Source of the DNA: Sphingobacterium cavernae
GTDB taxonomy: Bacteria; Bacteroidota; Bacteroidia; Sphingobacteriales; Sphingobacteriaceae
Direction of reading: 5' to 3'
NCBI RefSeq assembly: GCF_008520265.1
Contig: NZ_VIQM01000040.1
Span: 186,001-250,000, forward strand
Length of the DNA: 64,000 nucleotides
In this document: positions 16,779-26,405 of the stretch, one piece after another
Position numbering within the stretch: position 1 is the first letter of the stretch
Layout of the letters: each line of letters starts with the position of its first letter
Made by a program: the position numbers and the translations under genes
The notes under the pieces: model-generated
What the model saw: only the letters and a program-made list of their open reading frames with translations
Database searches by the model: none
What the model was told of the DNA's origin: nothing

Positions 16779-17698
16779 TGGTTTCGAAAAAGATTGTAAT
16801 AGCTGGAGGGACGGGCAATATTGGGAAATTGTTGTCCAAAACATTTGCTGAGTCGGGATATGAAGTTATCATCTTAAGTAGACAAAGAATGAATTCAATG
16901 AACCCAAAAATCAAATATATTCTTTGGGATGGAGAAGCTATAGGATCTTGGGTTGATGAGCTCGAAGATGTAGATACTTTAATCAATCTAAGTGGGAAAT
17001 CTATTCAATGTCGCTTTACAGAGGAAAATAAAAAAGAGTTATTTCATTCTCGTTTAAAACCTACTCAAATTTTGGGTGAAGCAATAGAAAAATTAAATTT
17101 ACCACCTCGATTATGGATTAATTTTTCTGGCATATCTGTTTTTGAAGGAGTAGTAGGATATCATGACGAAGAGTCAAAAGATTATGGCAATACTTTCTTA
17201 GCTAAGCTAACCGAACAATGGGAACAAACCTTTGTCCAGTCTAATACACCTAAAACACATAAAGTCATTCTTAGGTTAAGCCCAGTATTATCCAAAAAGT
17301 TTGGCATGTATAAGGAGTTATATCCTTTAGCAAAATTCGGCTTAGGAGGACAAGTGGCAGATGGTGAACAATATGTTTCTTGGATACATGAATTGGATTT
17401 AATTCGAATGGTGGTGTGGATTATCGATCGCGAGTCACCATCGACACTATATCACGCATGTGTACCTGAACCAATATCAAATAAAGAATTTATGAAAAAT
17501 CTACGAAGGTCAGTGGGAATGCCAATCGGAATGCCATTGCCAACACTTTTTGCAAAAATGGGCGCATATTTCAAAGGAGTGGAAAGCGATATGCTTCTAC
17601 TCACAAATTCTGTATATGCTACTCAACCTTCAAAAGAAGGTTTTAACTATAATTATTCAACTACATCAGTTGCTTTTGAACATCTAACTAAAAAATAA
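16778..17698 (+). CDS. TIGR01777/DUF1731 family NAD-dependent epimerase-like protein
   Basis: The protein has 306 residues from ATG 16778, which overlaps the preceding stop by one base; upstream in-frame codons belong to the previous gene. The extended SDR Rossmann site is IVIAGGTGNIGKLLS. The family features LINLSGKSI and FSGISVFE with YHDEESKDYG follow. A C-terminal DUF1731 segment starts near PLPTLFAKMGAYFKG. Members are sometimes called SulA-like cell-division inhibitors, but that label is historical and no function is proven. It is translationally coupled to the FAD oxidoreductase, with the YeiH-type gene 15 nt downstream. Confidence 0.87.
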   Translation: MVSKKIVIAGGTGNIGKLLSKTFAESGYEVIILSRQRMNSMNPKIKYILWDGEAIGSWVDELEDVDTLINLSGKSIQCRFTEENKKELFHSRLKPTQILGEAIEKLNLPPRLWINFSGISVFEGVVGYHDEESKDYGNTFLAKLTEQWEQTFVQSNTPKTHKVILRLSPVLSKKFGMYKELYPLAKFGLGGQVADGEQYVSWIHELDLIRMVVWIIDRESPSTLYHACVPEPISNKEFMKNLRRSVGMPIGMPLPTLFAKMGAYFKGVESDMLLLTNSVYATQPSKEGFNYNYSTTSVAFEHLTKK

Positions 17699-17713
17699 CA
17701 TTACAACTAAATT

Positions 17714-18967
17714 ATGTCTACAAAAAGAATAGCATTCACCGAAGATTGGGTAGTGGTGATTTTGGGATTGGGATTAGTTCTTTTAGCTTTATTAGGTCTT
17801 ATTATTCCTAAACCAAGTTTTAGCTGGGAATCTACTTCGGAATTAACAGATAAAGTTCTTTCAATTTCTAATCTCAGTAAAATTGGAAGTCAATTTATTA
17901 CCATTTATATTACGGCTATTGTAGGAGCTTTATTATTGAATAAATCCATAAAATCTTTACTTATCGTATTTCCTTCTGTTTTTATTCTGACCATTATTGC
18001 TTTAATTCTGGCTGGGAATTCCACTGTCAAAGAGTATAATTTGGAAGCCGTGATTTTTGCATTAGGTATTGGATTGCTTATCAGCAATATATTTACCTTG
18101 CCAGAATGGTTCAAAAATGCATTAAGTACGGAATTGTATGTTAAAATAGGTCTAGTTCTTTTGGGGACGACTGTAATTTTTGGTGATATATTAAAAGCAG
18201 GTTCTTTAGGATTGATACAAGCTTTGGTAGTAGTTATTTCGGTATGGTATTTTGCATTTTGGCTGTGCAAAAAGCTCAAAATAGATAAAGAAATGTCGCT
18301 GATGTTAGCCAGTGCAGTTTCAATTTGTGGTGTTTCTGCAGCTATCGCTACTTCGGGAGCGATCAAAGGTGACAGCAAAAAATTGTCCTATGTAATTTCG
18401 TTGGTGTTGATTACGGCTATACCGATGATGATTTTTATGCCGTACATGGCAGAATGGATGGGCTTATCGCAAGAAGTTACAGGAGCTTGGTTGGGCGGTT
18501 CTATCGATACAACAGGTGCCGTGGTGGCATCAGGTTCTTTGGTCGGTGAAGAAGCATTAAAGATCAGTACAATTGTGAAATTTTCCCAAAATGTATTGCT
18601 TGGAATTGCCGCTTTTGCGATTAGTATCTACTGGACTTATTCCAAATCCGTGGATGATGAAACGAAAAAGGAAAAACCAACGTTGAAAATCATCTGGGAG
18701 CGCTTCCCAAAATTCGTAATCGGTTTTGTGTTTGCTTCGTTACTTTTCTCGTTCGTTATCTCTCCAGAGACCAATGCTTTAGTCAAAGAAAGTCTAAAAA
18801 GCTTACAAAGCCTTTGGTTTGTGTTAGCTTTTACTTCTATTGGATTAGAAACCAATTTCAAAGATCTTTTTCAACACAGTAATAAAAAGCCTTTATACGC
18901 ATTTTTGATTGCACAGACATTTAATATTATCGTGACATTGGTGATTGCGATGGTTTTATTTAGATAA
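17714..18967 (+). CDS. YeiH-family putative sulfate exporter (UPF0324)
   Basis: The 417-residue polytopic inner-membrane protein has about ten hydrophobic segments. Family-typical features are ALGIGLLISNIF, a CGVSAAIATSGAIKGD segment and GAWLGGSIDTTGAVVASG, with SFTSIGLETNF-like residues near the end (LAFTSIGLETNFKDLF). The sulfate-export annotation of this family is tentative. It is consistent with a second sulfur-anion transporter (TauE type) 2.5 kb upstream. It is the last of three closely packed genes, and no terminator is visible before the sigma-factor gene 48 nt downstream. Confidence 0.87.
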   Translation: MSTKRIAFTEDWVVVILGLGLVLLALLGLIIPKPSFSWESTSELTDKVLSISNLSKIGSQFITIYITAIVGALLLNKSIKSLLIVFPSVFILTIIALILAGNSTVKEYNLEAVIFALGIGLLISNIFTLPEWFKNALSTELYVKIGLVLLGTTVIFGDILKAGSLGLIQALVVVISVWYFAFWLCKKLKIDKEMSLMLASAVSICGVSAAIATSGAIKGDSKKLSYVISLVLITAIPMMIFMPYMAEWMGLSQEVTGAWLGGSIDTTGAVVASGSLVGEEALKISTIVKFSQNVLLGIAAFAISIYWTYSKSVDDETKKEKPTLKIIWERFPKFVIGFVFASLLFSFVISPETNALVKESLKSLQSLWFVLAFTSIGLETNFKDLFQHSNKKPLYAFLIAQTFNIIVTLVIAMVLFR

Positions 18968-19015
18968 TTTTATGGAAAATCGTATCTTAAAACATCATTA
19001 TAGCAAATAAAGTGC

Positions 19016-19564
19016 ATGACCGAAAAGGAGCTTCTATTACAATATAAGACGACAGGCAGTCTCGATGTATTGGGCAAATTGTATGCTCCGTATATGTCAT
19101 TGTTGTATGGTGTATGCTTCAAGTATTTGCAAGATACGGAGCAAAGCCAAGATGCGGTGATGCAGATTTTTGAAGAGTTGATTCCAAAATTACGTACACA
19201 TGAGGTGGATAATTTCAAAAGCTGGTTGCACGTTTATACCAAAAATTATTGCTTGATGCAATTGCGTAAAGATAAGCGTAGACCACAAGTTGATATTGAA
19301 GAGAATCTTTGGGAAAGTGAACAAAAATTAAGTGATGTTGCCGAGGATAAGTGGGAAGAAAAGGATTTTGAAAAACTCGAAGGTTGTCTGCAAACGTTGA
19401 ACGTTGAGCAAGAGCAATGTGTGCGCTTATTTTATTTGGAACAAAAATGTTATAAAGATATCGCGGAGGAAACGGGCTTGGACTTGAATAAAGTCAAAAG
19501 TGCCATTCAAAACGGAAAGCGAAATCTCAAAATTTGTATGGAGAATAAGAAAAATGGAAAATAA
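19016..19564 (+). CDS. ECF-type RNA polymerase sigma factor
   Basis: The 182-residue protein has sigma region 2 near the N-terminus (LYAPYMSLLYGVCFKYLQDT followed by SQDAVMQIFEELIPKL). Region 4 is at the C-terminus (LNVEQEQCVRLFYLEQKCYKD followed by IAEETGLDLNKVKSAIQNG, a helix-turn-helix). There is no region 1 or 3, as expected for an extracytoplasmic-function factor. Its last 11 bases overlap the next gene, which encodes a membrane protein with the layout of an anti-sigma factor. The pair followed by a small outer-membrane protein suggests an envelope-stress or surface-signalling module. Confidence 0.88.
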   Translation: MTEKELLLQYKTTGSLDVLGKLYAPYMSLLYGVCFKYLQDTEQSQDAVMQIFEELIPKLRTHEVDNFKSWLHVYTKNYCLMQLRKDKRRPQVDIEENLWESEQKLSDVAEDKWEEKDFEKLEGCLQTLNVEQEQCVRLFYLEQKCYKDIAEETGLDLNKVKSAIQNGKRNLKICMENKKNGK

Positions 19565-20216
19565 TTACCAACTATCGCGAATTCATAATTATGTACATGG
19601 TTTGATGAGCCGTGATGAAATGCATGCGTTAGAGCGAGAAGCATTGGATGACCCATTTTTGCAAGACGCAATTGATGGTTATCGATTGCAAAATGGAGTG
19701 GATGCAAAGCAACTAAGCATATTACAACAGCGATTAGCGACACGTGTGCAAGAGCAAGCAAACGATAAAAATAGAAGATTCTATAGCTGGCAACGCTTGG
19801 CTGTCGGAATGGCTGCAGGTGTGATGTTTATGGTGGTGTGTACGTTGTTATTAATGAAATATTTTCCGCAAAACAGGAATGCGACACTGACAGAAGTGGA
19901 GATAATGCCGGTAAAGGAATATAATGTTAAAATATATCCTTCTGAACAAAATAATGGATTTCCTATGAATGGTTGGGATGATATTGAAAAAAAGATTGCT
20001 AAGTCAATTGAAGGTTTAAATATTAGTGATGGTACCGAAATAGTTTATCTTGAATTTGATAAAGGGGGAAAGGTTATTGGAGGAGGATCGGAGCATCGTA
20101 CTTATTCCTCAGATGATTTGAATGATAGTTTAATTTACAAAATTTTTGAAAATGTTAAGTGGAAAGGCGTAAGTTCAAGTTTTACACTTGAGATTAATAA
20201 GTTACGCGTAGATTAG
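19554..20216 (+). CDS. Putative membrane-bound anti-sigma factor
   Basis: The protein has 220 residues from ATG 19554, inside the end of the sigma gene; earlier in-frame codons are part of that gene. The N-terminal 70 residues are cytoplasmic and helical (HNYVHGLMSRDEMHALEREA), like the sigma-binding domains of Bacteroidota anti-sigma proteins. One membrane segment (about 82-102) follows. The periplasmic C-terminus (about 140-220, GTEIVYLEFDKGGKVIGGG) resembles a TonB C-terminal or energy-transducer-like fold, though I hold that loosely. It is not a canonical FecR. Role inferred from overlap with the sigma gene. Confidence 0.7.
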   Translation: MENNYQLSRIHNYVHGLMSRDEMHALEREALDDPFLQDAIDGYRLQNGVDAKQLSILQQRLATRVQEQANDKNRRFYSWQRLAVGMAAGVMFMVVCTLLLMKYFPQNRNATLTEVEIMPVKEYNVKIYPSEQNNGFPMNGWDDIEKKIAKSIEGLNISDGTEIVYLEFDKGGKVIGGGSEHRTYSSDDLNDSLIYKIFENVKWKGVSSSFTLEINKLRVD

Positions 20217-20296
20217 TTTTTGGCAAAGTATTTCTTTTTGATAATTATTTTTCTGTTTTATTTTAATAAATAAACAATCGTTGTTAAACTTAAAAT

Positions 20297-20788
20297 GTGA
20301 TTAGAAAACTTTTATTATTAGCATTTGGATTATCTATATCTCTACTAACTTTTTCACAAGAACAAAAACATAGATTATCGCTTATATCTGACTTGGATGC
20401 TGAGATTGTCACTGAATCAACTAGACCCGTTACAATTGGAATTCAATATCAATATTCTCTAAGAGATAAACAAAATCTGTCTGGATATTTTGCTGTTCGC
20501 AATAATATTTCTTATGTAGGTGCAGATTATGTTTATGATTTTTCTATTATTGAAGATAAACTTGAGTTTAATCTTGGAGGAGGACTTGGTCGTTATAGAT
20601 ATAAAGAGGATTTAATAGGATTATCAGTAGATTATAAACTATGGTATTTAGCAGGTACGGTTGGATTTACTTATAATTTCTCTTTAAAGCCAATATCTAT
20701 ATTTGCAGCATATAAACCAAAAGTAGATTTCAATTTTGATCCAGCAGGACCTACTGATATGTTTTTGGGAGTAGGTTATAGATTTTAA
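20297..20788 (+). CDS. Small outer-membrane beta-barrel-like protein, hypothetical
   Basis: The 163-residue protein starts at GTG 20297; the ATG two bases earlier reads straight into TGA. It has a signal peptide (MIRKLLLLAFGLSISLLTFS, cleavage before QEQKH). The rest is alternating amphipathic strands ending in GVGYRF, a typical C-terminal barrel signature with final Phe. It lies 80 nt after the anti-sigma candidate and is closed by a long-stem terminator. It may be the target or sensor of the sigma system. No specific family recognised. Confidence 0.65.
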   Translation: MIRKLLLLAFGLSISLLTFSQEQKHRLSLISDLDAEIVTESTRPVTIGIQYQYSLRDKQNLSGYFAVRNNISYVGADYVYDFSIIEDKLEFNLGGGLGRYRYKEDLIGLSVDYKLWYLAGTVGFTYNFSLKPISIFAAYKPKVDFNFDPAGPTDMFLGVGYRF

Positions 20789-20829
20789 CAACAAAGTCAT
20801 TTCGTTGGTTGCGAAATGACTTTGTTGTT
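20787..20829. terminator. Bidirectional terminator with 18-bp stem
   Basis: A perfect 18-bp stem (20787-20804 with 20812-20829) has a 7-nt loop. Its ends are AACAACAAA/TTTGTTGTT. It separates the convergent barrel-protein and GH92 genes. Confidence 0.8.
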
Positions 20830-20839
20830 TATATATCTT

Positions 20840-22888
20840 TTATTCATCCAAAGAAGAAACATACATACTTCCCACACCAAATGTAGTAGGCTTACCTGTA
20901 GCTTCAATTTCTAATACAGCATCTTGAGAAATTTCTTCATGTGTAACCCAAAGTCTATTTAACGGCTTATTATTAAGCTTTATAGATTTTATATAGCGGT
21001 TTTTATCACTAAAATTTTTAACAAGAATCTGCAGCTTATTGTTGCCATTGTTAATTGTTATTTCTGGGAAGAAAGGAACATTGACATAATAAATTGGCTC
21101 ACCAATTAGAGGTTGATGAATTCCAATTGCTGATAAAACAAACCATCCTGACATAGCACCCGCGTCATCATCCATCGTGCGAATAAATGCTTTCGGTTCA
21201 TTCTTATAGATTCGATCGATAAATGGATCAATACCTCGACTATTGTCATTGAAGTAATATTGTATAACTGTATCTAATGCAAGCTCGTGTACTAAAGATT
21301 GATAACGCCAAGGTTTATTAGAAGCATAATACAATGTTGGTGATTGAATGTCGGGTTCATTGGCTCTATTGAAATAATGATTGTCAAAGAAATCATCCAA
21401 TTGGGCTGTCAAATTAGCTTTTCCACCCATTAATTCAGTCAAACCTTGGGTATCAAAAGGGACATTCCATCGGTATTGGCGAATCGTTCCTTGGTACATT
21501 TTACGTGCGGACATACGATCGACATCATTTTTGGTCAAATCTTTAAATTCTTTGAGCCAATGCGATTTATAGGATTTTGCGCGATTAATGAACTGTTCTT
21601 TTTGTGAAGGAATCAACTTACTCATCGCCCACATATCGTATGTGGCTTCCAAGAATTTGTCTGGTTTTGTAAAATCGAAAGTTGCAGTATCTTGAATTAG
21701 TTTATCCTTAATTTCGTCAATAGGAACAGAAAAATTCTTGTTCCTTGCATCCAATAAGACTACAGCTGCATGTTCAGTTCGGACAGAGTTCGCGGGCTCG
21801 TTTGGACCAGCAAAATCATATTTACCGTATTTATAAAGATTGGTAATTGAATATACAATATCTTGAAAACGATTGGGATTCAGCAGCGCTAAAAGGGGAA
21901 GTTGTGTCTTGTAATTGTCCCAAATAGCCCAACCATGGTACCTCGGGGAAGTAGCTTTATATCTGTTGCCATCCGTTGCTTTGAACTCGTAATCGGATTC
22001 TGAAATCTGGTATGGAGACTGCATCGTGCGGTACAGCAGTGAGTAAAAAAGTTTTTTACGTTCTTCGTTATTTCCTTCAACTAGTATTGCTGATAACTCT
22101 TTTTCCCAATTATCTTCAGAAAGTCTTTTTGTATGATTAAAATCATTTGACCTATTTGCATTCAAGGTGGCTACTGCGTGTGCTTCACTAACAGCAGAAA
22201 AACTAATCTTGATTTCTTGCTTTTGTTTGTCAGCAGGAATGCGAACGTCTACTTTTTGTTGTTCTATTTGTCTAAGTGTTGCGCCTTCTATTTCAACGGC
22301 ATAATAAATTGTATAAATACCGATATTGCAAGTCGTCTTTGCGCGGATTGTACCTTTGATTAACTGATTGCTAATTTGCATTTTATTATCTACGAGCGCA
22401 TCGTTTAATGCGTATCCTAAATCAATAAGAAAACCTTTATTTCCTTTAGGAAGTGTATATTGATGAATCCCATAATTATGATGAACAGCAAAATTGGCTT
22501 GAATGCCTTCTTGTAAGTTTATTTCATAAAATCCTGGTCCTGCTTTTTCAGAAATCTTGGTAAACATAGTGTTACTGAAGTTTTCACCTAAATAGGGTTT
22601 TATCATAATTAAACCGCCGCTACCTTTACATCCCGTTCCTTCCATTCTATTATGTGTGAAGCCAATGATTTTCTTGGCTAAAAATTCATAACCTGTGTGT
22701 AGCTGAGGATACGTATGTGGCAATATACTCATTTGGTGAAATGGTGAAGATGCACCTGGAGACATTTGACCATGATCACCTGAGCTACCTAAAAATACAT
22801 TAACCTTTTCTACTATTTTCTGCGCATGAATTATTTCTTTTTTTATCAATAAACACAATATAAGGACTAGATAGAATGCTTTTTTCAT
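20840..22888 (-). CDS. GH92 family alpha-mannosidase, secreted
   Basis: The 682-residue protein has an N-terminal signal peptide (MKKAFYLVLILCLLI...HAQ). Residues 28-260 form the beta-sandwich with SGDHGQMSPGASSPFHQMS and IIGFTHNRMEGTGCKGSGG, diagnostic GH92 segments. The (alpha/alpha)6 domain follows with SLLYRTMQSPYQIS, WAIWDNYKTQLPLL and PWRYQSLVHELA. The active-site loop is MDDDAGAMSGWFVLSAIG (family form NDDxGxMSxW). GH92 enzymes are calcium-dependent inverting exo-alpha-mannosidases; some cleave mannose-phosphate-mannose. It is transcribed away from the susCD pair, from a 223-bp shared intergenic region. Linkage specificity is not readable. Confidence 0.9.
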   Translation of the reverse strand: MKKAFYLVLILCLLIKKEIIHAQKIVEKVNVFLGSSGDHGQMSPGASSPFHQMSILPHTYPQLHTGYEFLAKKIIGFTHNRMEGTGCKGSGGLIMIKPYLGENFSNTMFTKISEKAGPGFYEINLQEGIQANFAVHHNYGIHQYTLPKGNKGFLIDLGYALNDALVDNKMQISNQLIKGTIRAKTTCNIGIYTIYYAVEIEGATLRQIEQQKVDVRIPADKQKQEIKISFSAVSEAHAVATLNANRSNDFNHTKRLSEDNWEKELSAILVEGNNEERKKLFYSLLYRTMQSPYQISESDYEFKATDGNRYKATSPRYHGWAIWDNYKTQLPLLALLNPNRFQDIVYSITNLYKYGKYDFAGPNEPANSVRTEHAAVVLLDARNKNFSVPIDEIKDKLIQDTATFDFTKPDKFLEATYDMWAMSKLIPSQKEQFINRAKSYKSHWLKEFKDLTKNDVDRMSARKMYQGTIRQYRWNVPFDTQGLTELMGGKANLTAQLDDFFDNHYFNRANEPDIQSPTLYYASNKPWRYQSLVHELALDTVIQYYFNDNSRGIDPFIDRIYKNEPKAFIRTMDDDAGAMSGWFVLSAIGIHQPLIGEPIYYVNVPFFPEITINNGNNKLQILVKNFSDKNRYIKSIKLNNKPLNRLWVTHEEISQDAVLEIEATGKPTTFGVGSMYVSSLDE

Positions 22889-23078
22889 AAATAATAATGG
22901 TTTTTGTAGGTTTAAAAGTAAATATAAGCAAAGTATTTATTAAGGTTTATAACGTATTCAGTTGTTATTTAACGAAGGCTTAACGTGAATTTTATATAAA
23001 TCACTTTTCAGTGCAATTCTGACGTTGTAATTCTTGTTTTCTTAACATTAAACACGTATTAAGCTAACACGGTTGGGC

Positions 23079-23086
23079 TAGTTTTG
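23079..23086 (+). promoter_or_regulatory. Candidate -7 box for susC
   Basis: TAGTTTTG (TAnnTTTG) ends 25 nt before the susC ATG. It is followed by CGAC and a short leader. The -33 region has no clear TTG, which could mean activator dependence. Confidence 0.5.
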
Positions 23087-23111
23087 CGACTAAACAATTG
23101 TATCATACACT

Positions 23112-26100
23112 ATGCAAAACAAGTCAAAAAAGCTTTTCTGGCTTTTAATGTCCTTATCCGTTTCAACTTTTTCTCTTGAAGCTGCGCCTAAAGGCATAGC
23201 TACCAATTCGTTGAATTCTGTTATACAACAACAAAAGATTTCAGGTAAAGTCTTAGATCAACAAGGTAATGTTATTGCGGGAGCAACGGTTACGAATTCT
23301 TCGACAAGAGTACAAGTTCAAACTGATGTAGATGGTCAGTTTAAATTGGAAGGAAAAGAAAATGATGTGTTGGTTATTAAGTTTGTAGGCTTTAAAGATG
23401 TTGTACATACGGTGGCGCAGACTGATAATTTCACGATTGTACTACAAGAAGAAGGTCAGCAAATCGAGGAAGTCTTGGTGTCTATTGGTTATCAAAAAGT
23501 TCGTAAATCAGATGTTACTGGTGCCATCTCCAGTGTGAAAGCGGAAGAACTAAATTTGAGCTCACCGAAATTGGGTCAAGCGATGGTAGGAAAAATAGCA
23601 GGTGTGCAAATCTTGCAAACTTCTGGTGCACCGTATGATGGTACGAAAATACGTGTACGCGGGATGGGGTCGATCAATGCGGGTACTGATCCTTTATATG
23701 TAATAGATGGCTATCCAGCAGGAAATAATTTGAATATCAATCCCAATGATATCGAAAGTATAGATGTTTTAAAGGATGCGGCTTCTGCAGCTATTTATGG
23801 TTCTAGAGGAGCTAGTGGTGTGGTTTTAATCACTACTAAACGTGGTAAGTCAGGCAAGAGTAATGTAGAATATGAGGCTTTGGCAGGCTTTGGACAGTTG
23901 TCTAAGAAGATTGATTTATTGAATTCGGAAGAATTTATCGATTTATTAATTGATGGTAGAAACAATACGTATCGTGATCTAGTAATAAGTCGCGGTGGTT
24001 CTTGGAATGACAATATGCGCTTTGATAGTAATGCGGATCGTGTGGCACGTGTGGGTAATGCAGGATCGATCACTATTCCTGAAGAGTACTATGATTTTGC
24101 TACAGGCACAGCTAAAAAAGCACAATATGATACTGATTGGCAAGATGCTTTATACCGAAATGCACCTTTTCAACGACATAATTTATCGGCTTTTGGAGGT
24201 ACAGATAAAACAAAATACTTTTTAAGTGGATCGTACCAAGATCAAAAAGGTATTATGTTGAATACGGGGCAACAAACGTTTAATTTCCGCACGAATGTAG
24301 ATTCGAAAATTAGCGAACGCCTTACTGTAGGCGCGAATGTATCTTTTACATTCAATGACAATGACGAAGTGACAACGGGTCGATTCGACAGAAGTCCATC
24401 AATGTCAGCACTGATTTATTTGCCGACATTGCCTGTTTATAATGAAGATGGCACATATGCTCAGTTTGGGATGGGCCAATTATCAGCTTCGCAATATGGG
24501 ATTCAAAATCCAGAAAATCCATTAGCATATGTATCTAAAATTAAAAATACACGATTAGGTAAGCGTGGTTTATACAACGCGTATGCTGATTTTAAAATTG
24601 TAGATGGTCTCTCTTTGAAGATAAATGGCGGTATTTCTACGAATGATCAGAAATACGACTATTTTAGACCAACGAGTATTTCTAATGGAAACAATAGACC
24701 TTTCTCAGATAACGCTAAAACAGCAGCATACGCTGACGCAAATACCAGAAGTGAGATTGATAAGTTGGTCGAGGCAATTTTGAATTTCAACAAAACTTTC
24801 AACGAAAAACATACTATTGGTGCTTTGGCAGGTTATTCGGCGCAGCGCACAGATACAGATTATATAGCGGTGCGTGCGAGAGGGTTTCAAAATGATGCCA
24901 TAGGCCAAATTACAGATAAAGGAGCCGATCCTTCAAACTTTATTTTACAGGATGCATTTAAGCGTGTAACGACCTTGCAGTCTTATTTTTCACGCGTTAA
25001 TTACAGTTTTGATTCGAAATATTTCTTGTCGGCTTCTATACGTACGGATGCTTCATCGAGATTTGGTGTGAACAATAAGTGGGGTGTTTTCCCTTCTTTA
25101 TCAGCTGGATGGACGATTTCTAACGAAGAATTCTATAACAATTGGTTAGGCCAAGGTTCTACCATGAAGTTGAGAGCAAGCTGGGGACGTAGTGGTAATA
25201 ATAATATTGGAGATTATGCAAATATTACCAATTTCAGTAGCCCAACGGGCGTGATCATCGGAGATCGTGTAGAGACTGCATATTATCCATTGGATTTGAA
25301 AGATGCAAACATCGGTTGGGAAAAAACATCTCAATATAATGCAGGATTGGATTTAGGTTTCCTTAATGGACGAATCAACTTGCTTACAAACCTGTATTTA
25401 AGTAGATCAACGGATTTATTATTCAATCAGCCCGTTTCAGCGGTATCTGGTGCGACGACGATCTTAACCAATTTACCAAATAGCAAAGTTCAAAACAAGG
25501 GTTTTGATGTGCAGTTAGATACACGTATAATACGCTCTTCTGATTTTGATCTAGGTTTCAGTGGAAATATCAATGTAAACAGAAATAAAGTTCTTGATTT
25601 GGGTGGAGGCTCGACAATTATTACTAATGGAGCTGAGCGTTCTTACCATACGCATATCACGCAAGAAGGAAGTCCAATCGGAATGTTTTATGGATTTAAA
25701 GTCTTAGGCGTTGCTACGGAAGAAAACTACGATAAAGTAGCTCCATCTTCAGCTTCTACAACAGCATTACAGCCTGGTGATTTATATTTCGAAGATGTTG
25801 ATGGGAATGGTGTAGTGAATGATGACGACAAACGTGTCATCGGTAATCCACATCCAAATTTCACTTATGGTTTTGCTGTAGATTTAAGATACAAGAATTT
25901 TGACTTACGTACTTCATTTAATGGTTCGCAAGGCAATATGGTGTTGGATGGCTATGATTACTACTTGTATAATATGGAAGGAAGTGGCAACCAGTATGCT
26001 GACGTAGCGCAACGTTACCGTTCAGCAATTAATCCGGGTAATGGAAAAGTATATCGTGCAGCACGTGGTGGTACACAGAGTAACAGTACACGTCTGTCTA

Positions 26101-26363
26101 CATTTTATCTGCAAGATGGATCATTCTTGAGAATGACAAACATAATGGCGGGCTATACTGTCCCGAATAATCTAGTAGAAAAATGGAAATTAGCCGGGTT
26201 ACGTGTATACGCTACTGTAGACAATCCATTGACATTCTCCAAATACAAAGGGTACAATCCAGAGCCAGATTATAATCAACGCGGTAATTTAACACCAGGT
26301 GTTGACTACGGTCTTTACCCGTTGGTTAGATCGTTTAATTTCGGTGTCAAAGTTACTTTTTAA
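23112..26363 (+). CDS. SusC/RagA-type TonB-linked outer-membrane transporter
   Basis: The 1083-residue protein has a signal peptide in the first 25 residues. A carboxypeptidase-like domain follows (about 42-115, ISGKVLDQQGNVIAGATVTN). The TonB-box/plug region includes EEVLVSIGYQKVRKSDVTGA, GVQILQTSGAPYDGTKIRVRG, and the SusC signature PLYVIDGYPAG followed by IESIDVLKDAASAAIYGSRG. The rest is a large barrel. It forms the channel of a SusCD nutrient-uptake pair with the lipoprotein gene 42 nt downstream. No hybrid two-component regulator or sigma/FecR pair is next to it. Substrate is inferred from neighbours to be a mannose- or phosphodiester-containing glycan. Confidence 0.93.
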   Translation: MQNKSKKLFWLLMSLSVSTFSLEAAPKGIATNSLNSVIQQQKISGKVLDQQGNVIAGATVTNSSTRVQVQTDVDGQFKLEGKENDVLVIKFVGFKDVVHTVAQTDNFTIVLQEEGQQIEEVLVSIGYQKVRKSDVTGAISSVKAEELNLSSPKLGQAMVGKIAGVQILQTSGAPYDGTKIRVRGMGSINAGTDPLYVIDGYPAGNNLNINPNDIESIDVLKDAASAAIYGSRGASGVVLITTKRGKSGKSNVEYEALAGFGQLSKKIDLLNSEEFIDLLIDGRNNTYRDLVISRGGSWNDNMRFDSNADRVARVGNAGSITIPEEYYDFATGTAKKAQYDTDWQDALYRNAPFQRHNLSAFGGTDKTKYFLSGSYQDQKGIMLNTGQQTFNFRTNVDSKISERLTVGANVSFTFNDNDEVTTGRFDRSPSMSALIYLPTLPVYNEDGTYAQFGMGQLSASQYGIQNPENPLAYVSKIKNTRLGKRGLYNAYADFKIVDGLSLKINGGISTNDQKYDYFRPTSISNGNNRPFSDNAKTAAYADANTRSEIDKLVEAILNFNKTFNEKHTIGALAGYSAQRTDTDYIAVRARGFQNDAIGQITDKGADPSNFILQDAFKRVTTLQSYFSRVNYSFDSKYFLSASIRTDASSRFGVNNKWGVFPSLSAGWTISNEEFYNNWLGQGSTMKLRASWGRSGNNNIGDYANITNFSSPTGVIIGDRVETAYYPLDLKDANIGWEKTSQYNAGLDLGFLNGRINLLTNLYLSRSTDLLFNQPVSAVSGATTILTNLPNSKVQNKGFDVQLDTRIIRSSDFDLGFSGNINVNRNKVLDLGGGSTIITNGAERSYHTHITQEGSPIGMFYGFKVLGVATEENYDKVAPSSASTTALQPGDLYFEDVDGNGVVNDDDKRVIGNPHPNFTYGFAVDLRYKNFDLRTSFNGSQGNMVLDGYDYYLYNMEGSGNQYADVAQRYRSAINPGNGKVYRAARGGTQSNSTRLSTFYLQDGSFLRMTNIMAGYTVPNNLVEKWKLAGLRVYATVDNPLTFSKYKGYNPEPDYNQRGNLTPGVDYGLYPLVRSFNFGVKVTF

Positions 26364-26405
26364 TCCATCTTCAATAAAGCAGGACTTTTAATCAACTACA
26401 ACAAC

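Noticed and set aside
17905-18378. 157-codon minus-strand ORF inside the YeiH-type gene
   Set aside because: It is antisense to conserved membrane segments and has no independent features.
20787-20829. The 18-bp hairpin as a REP element
   Set aside because: It shares GTCATTTCG with the segment at 39771, but its place between convergent genes and its perfect stem fit a terminator better.
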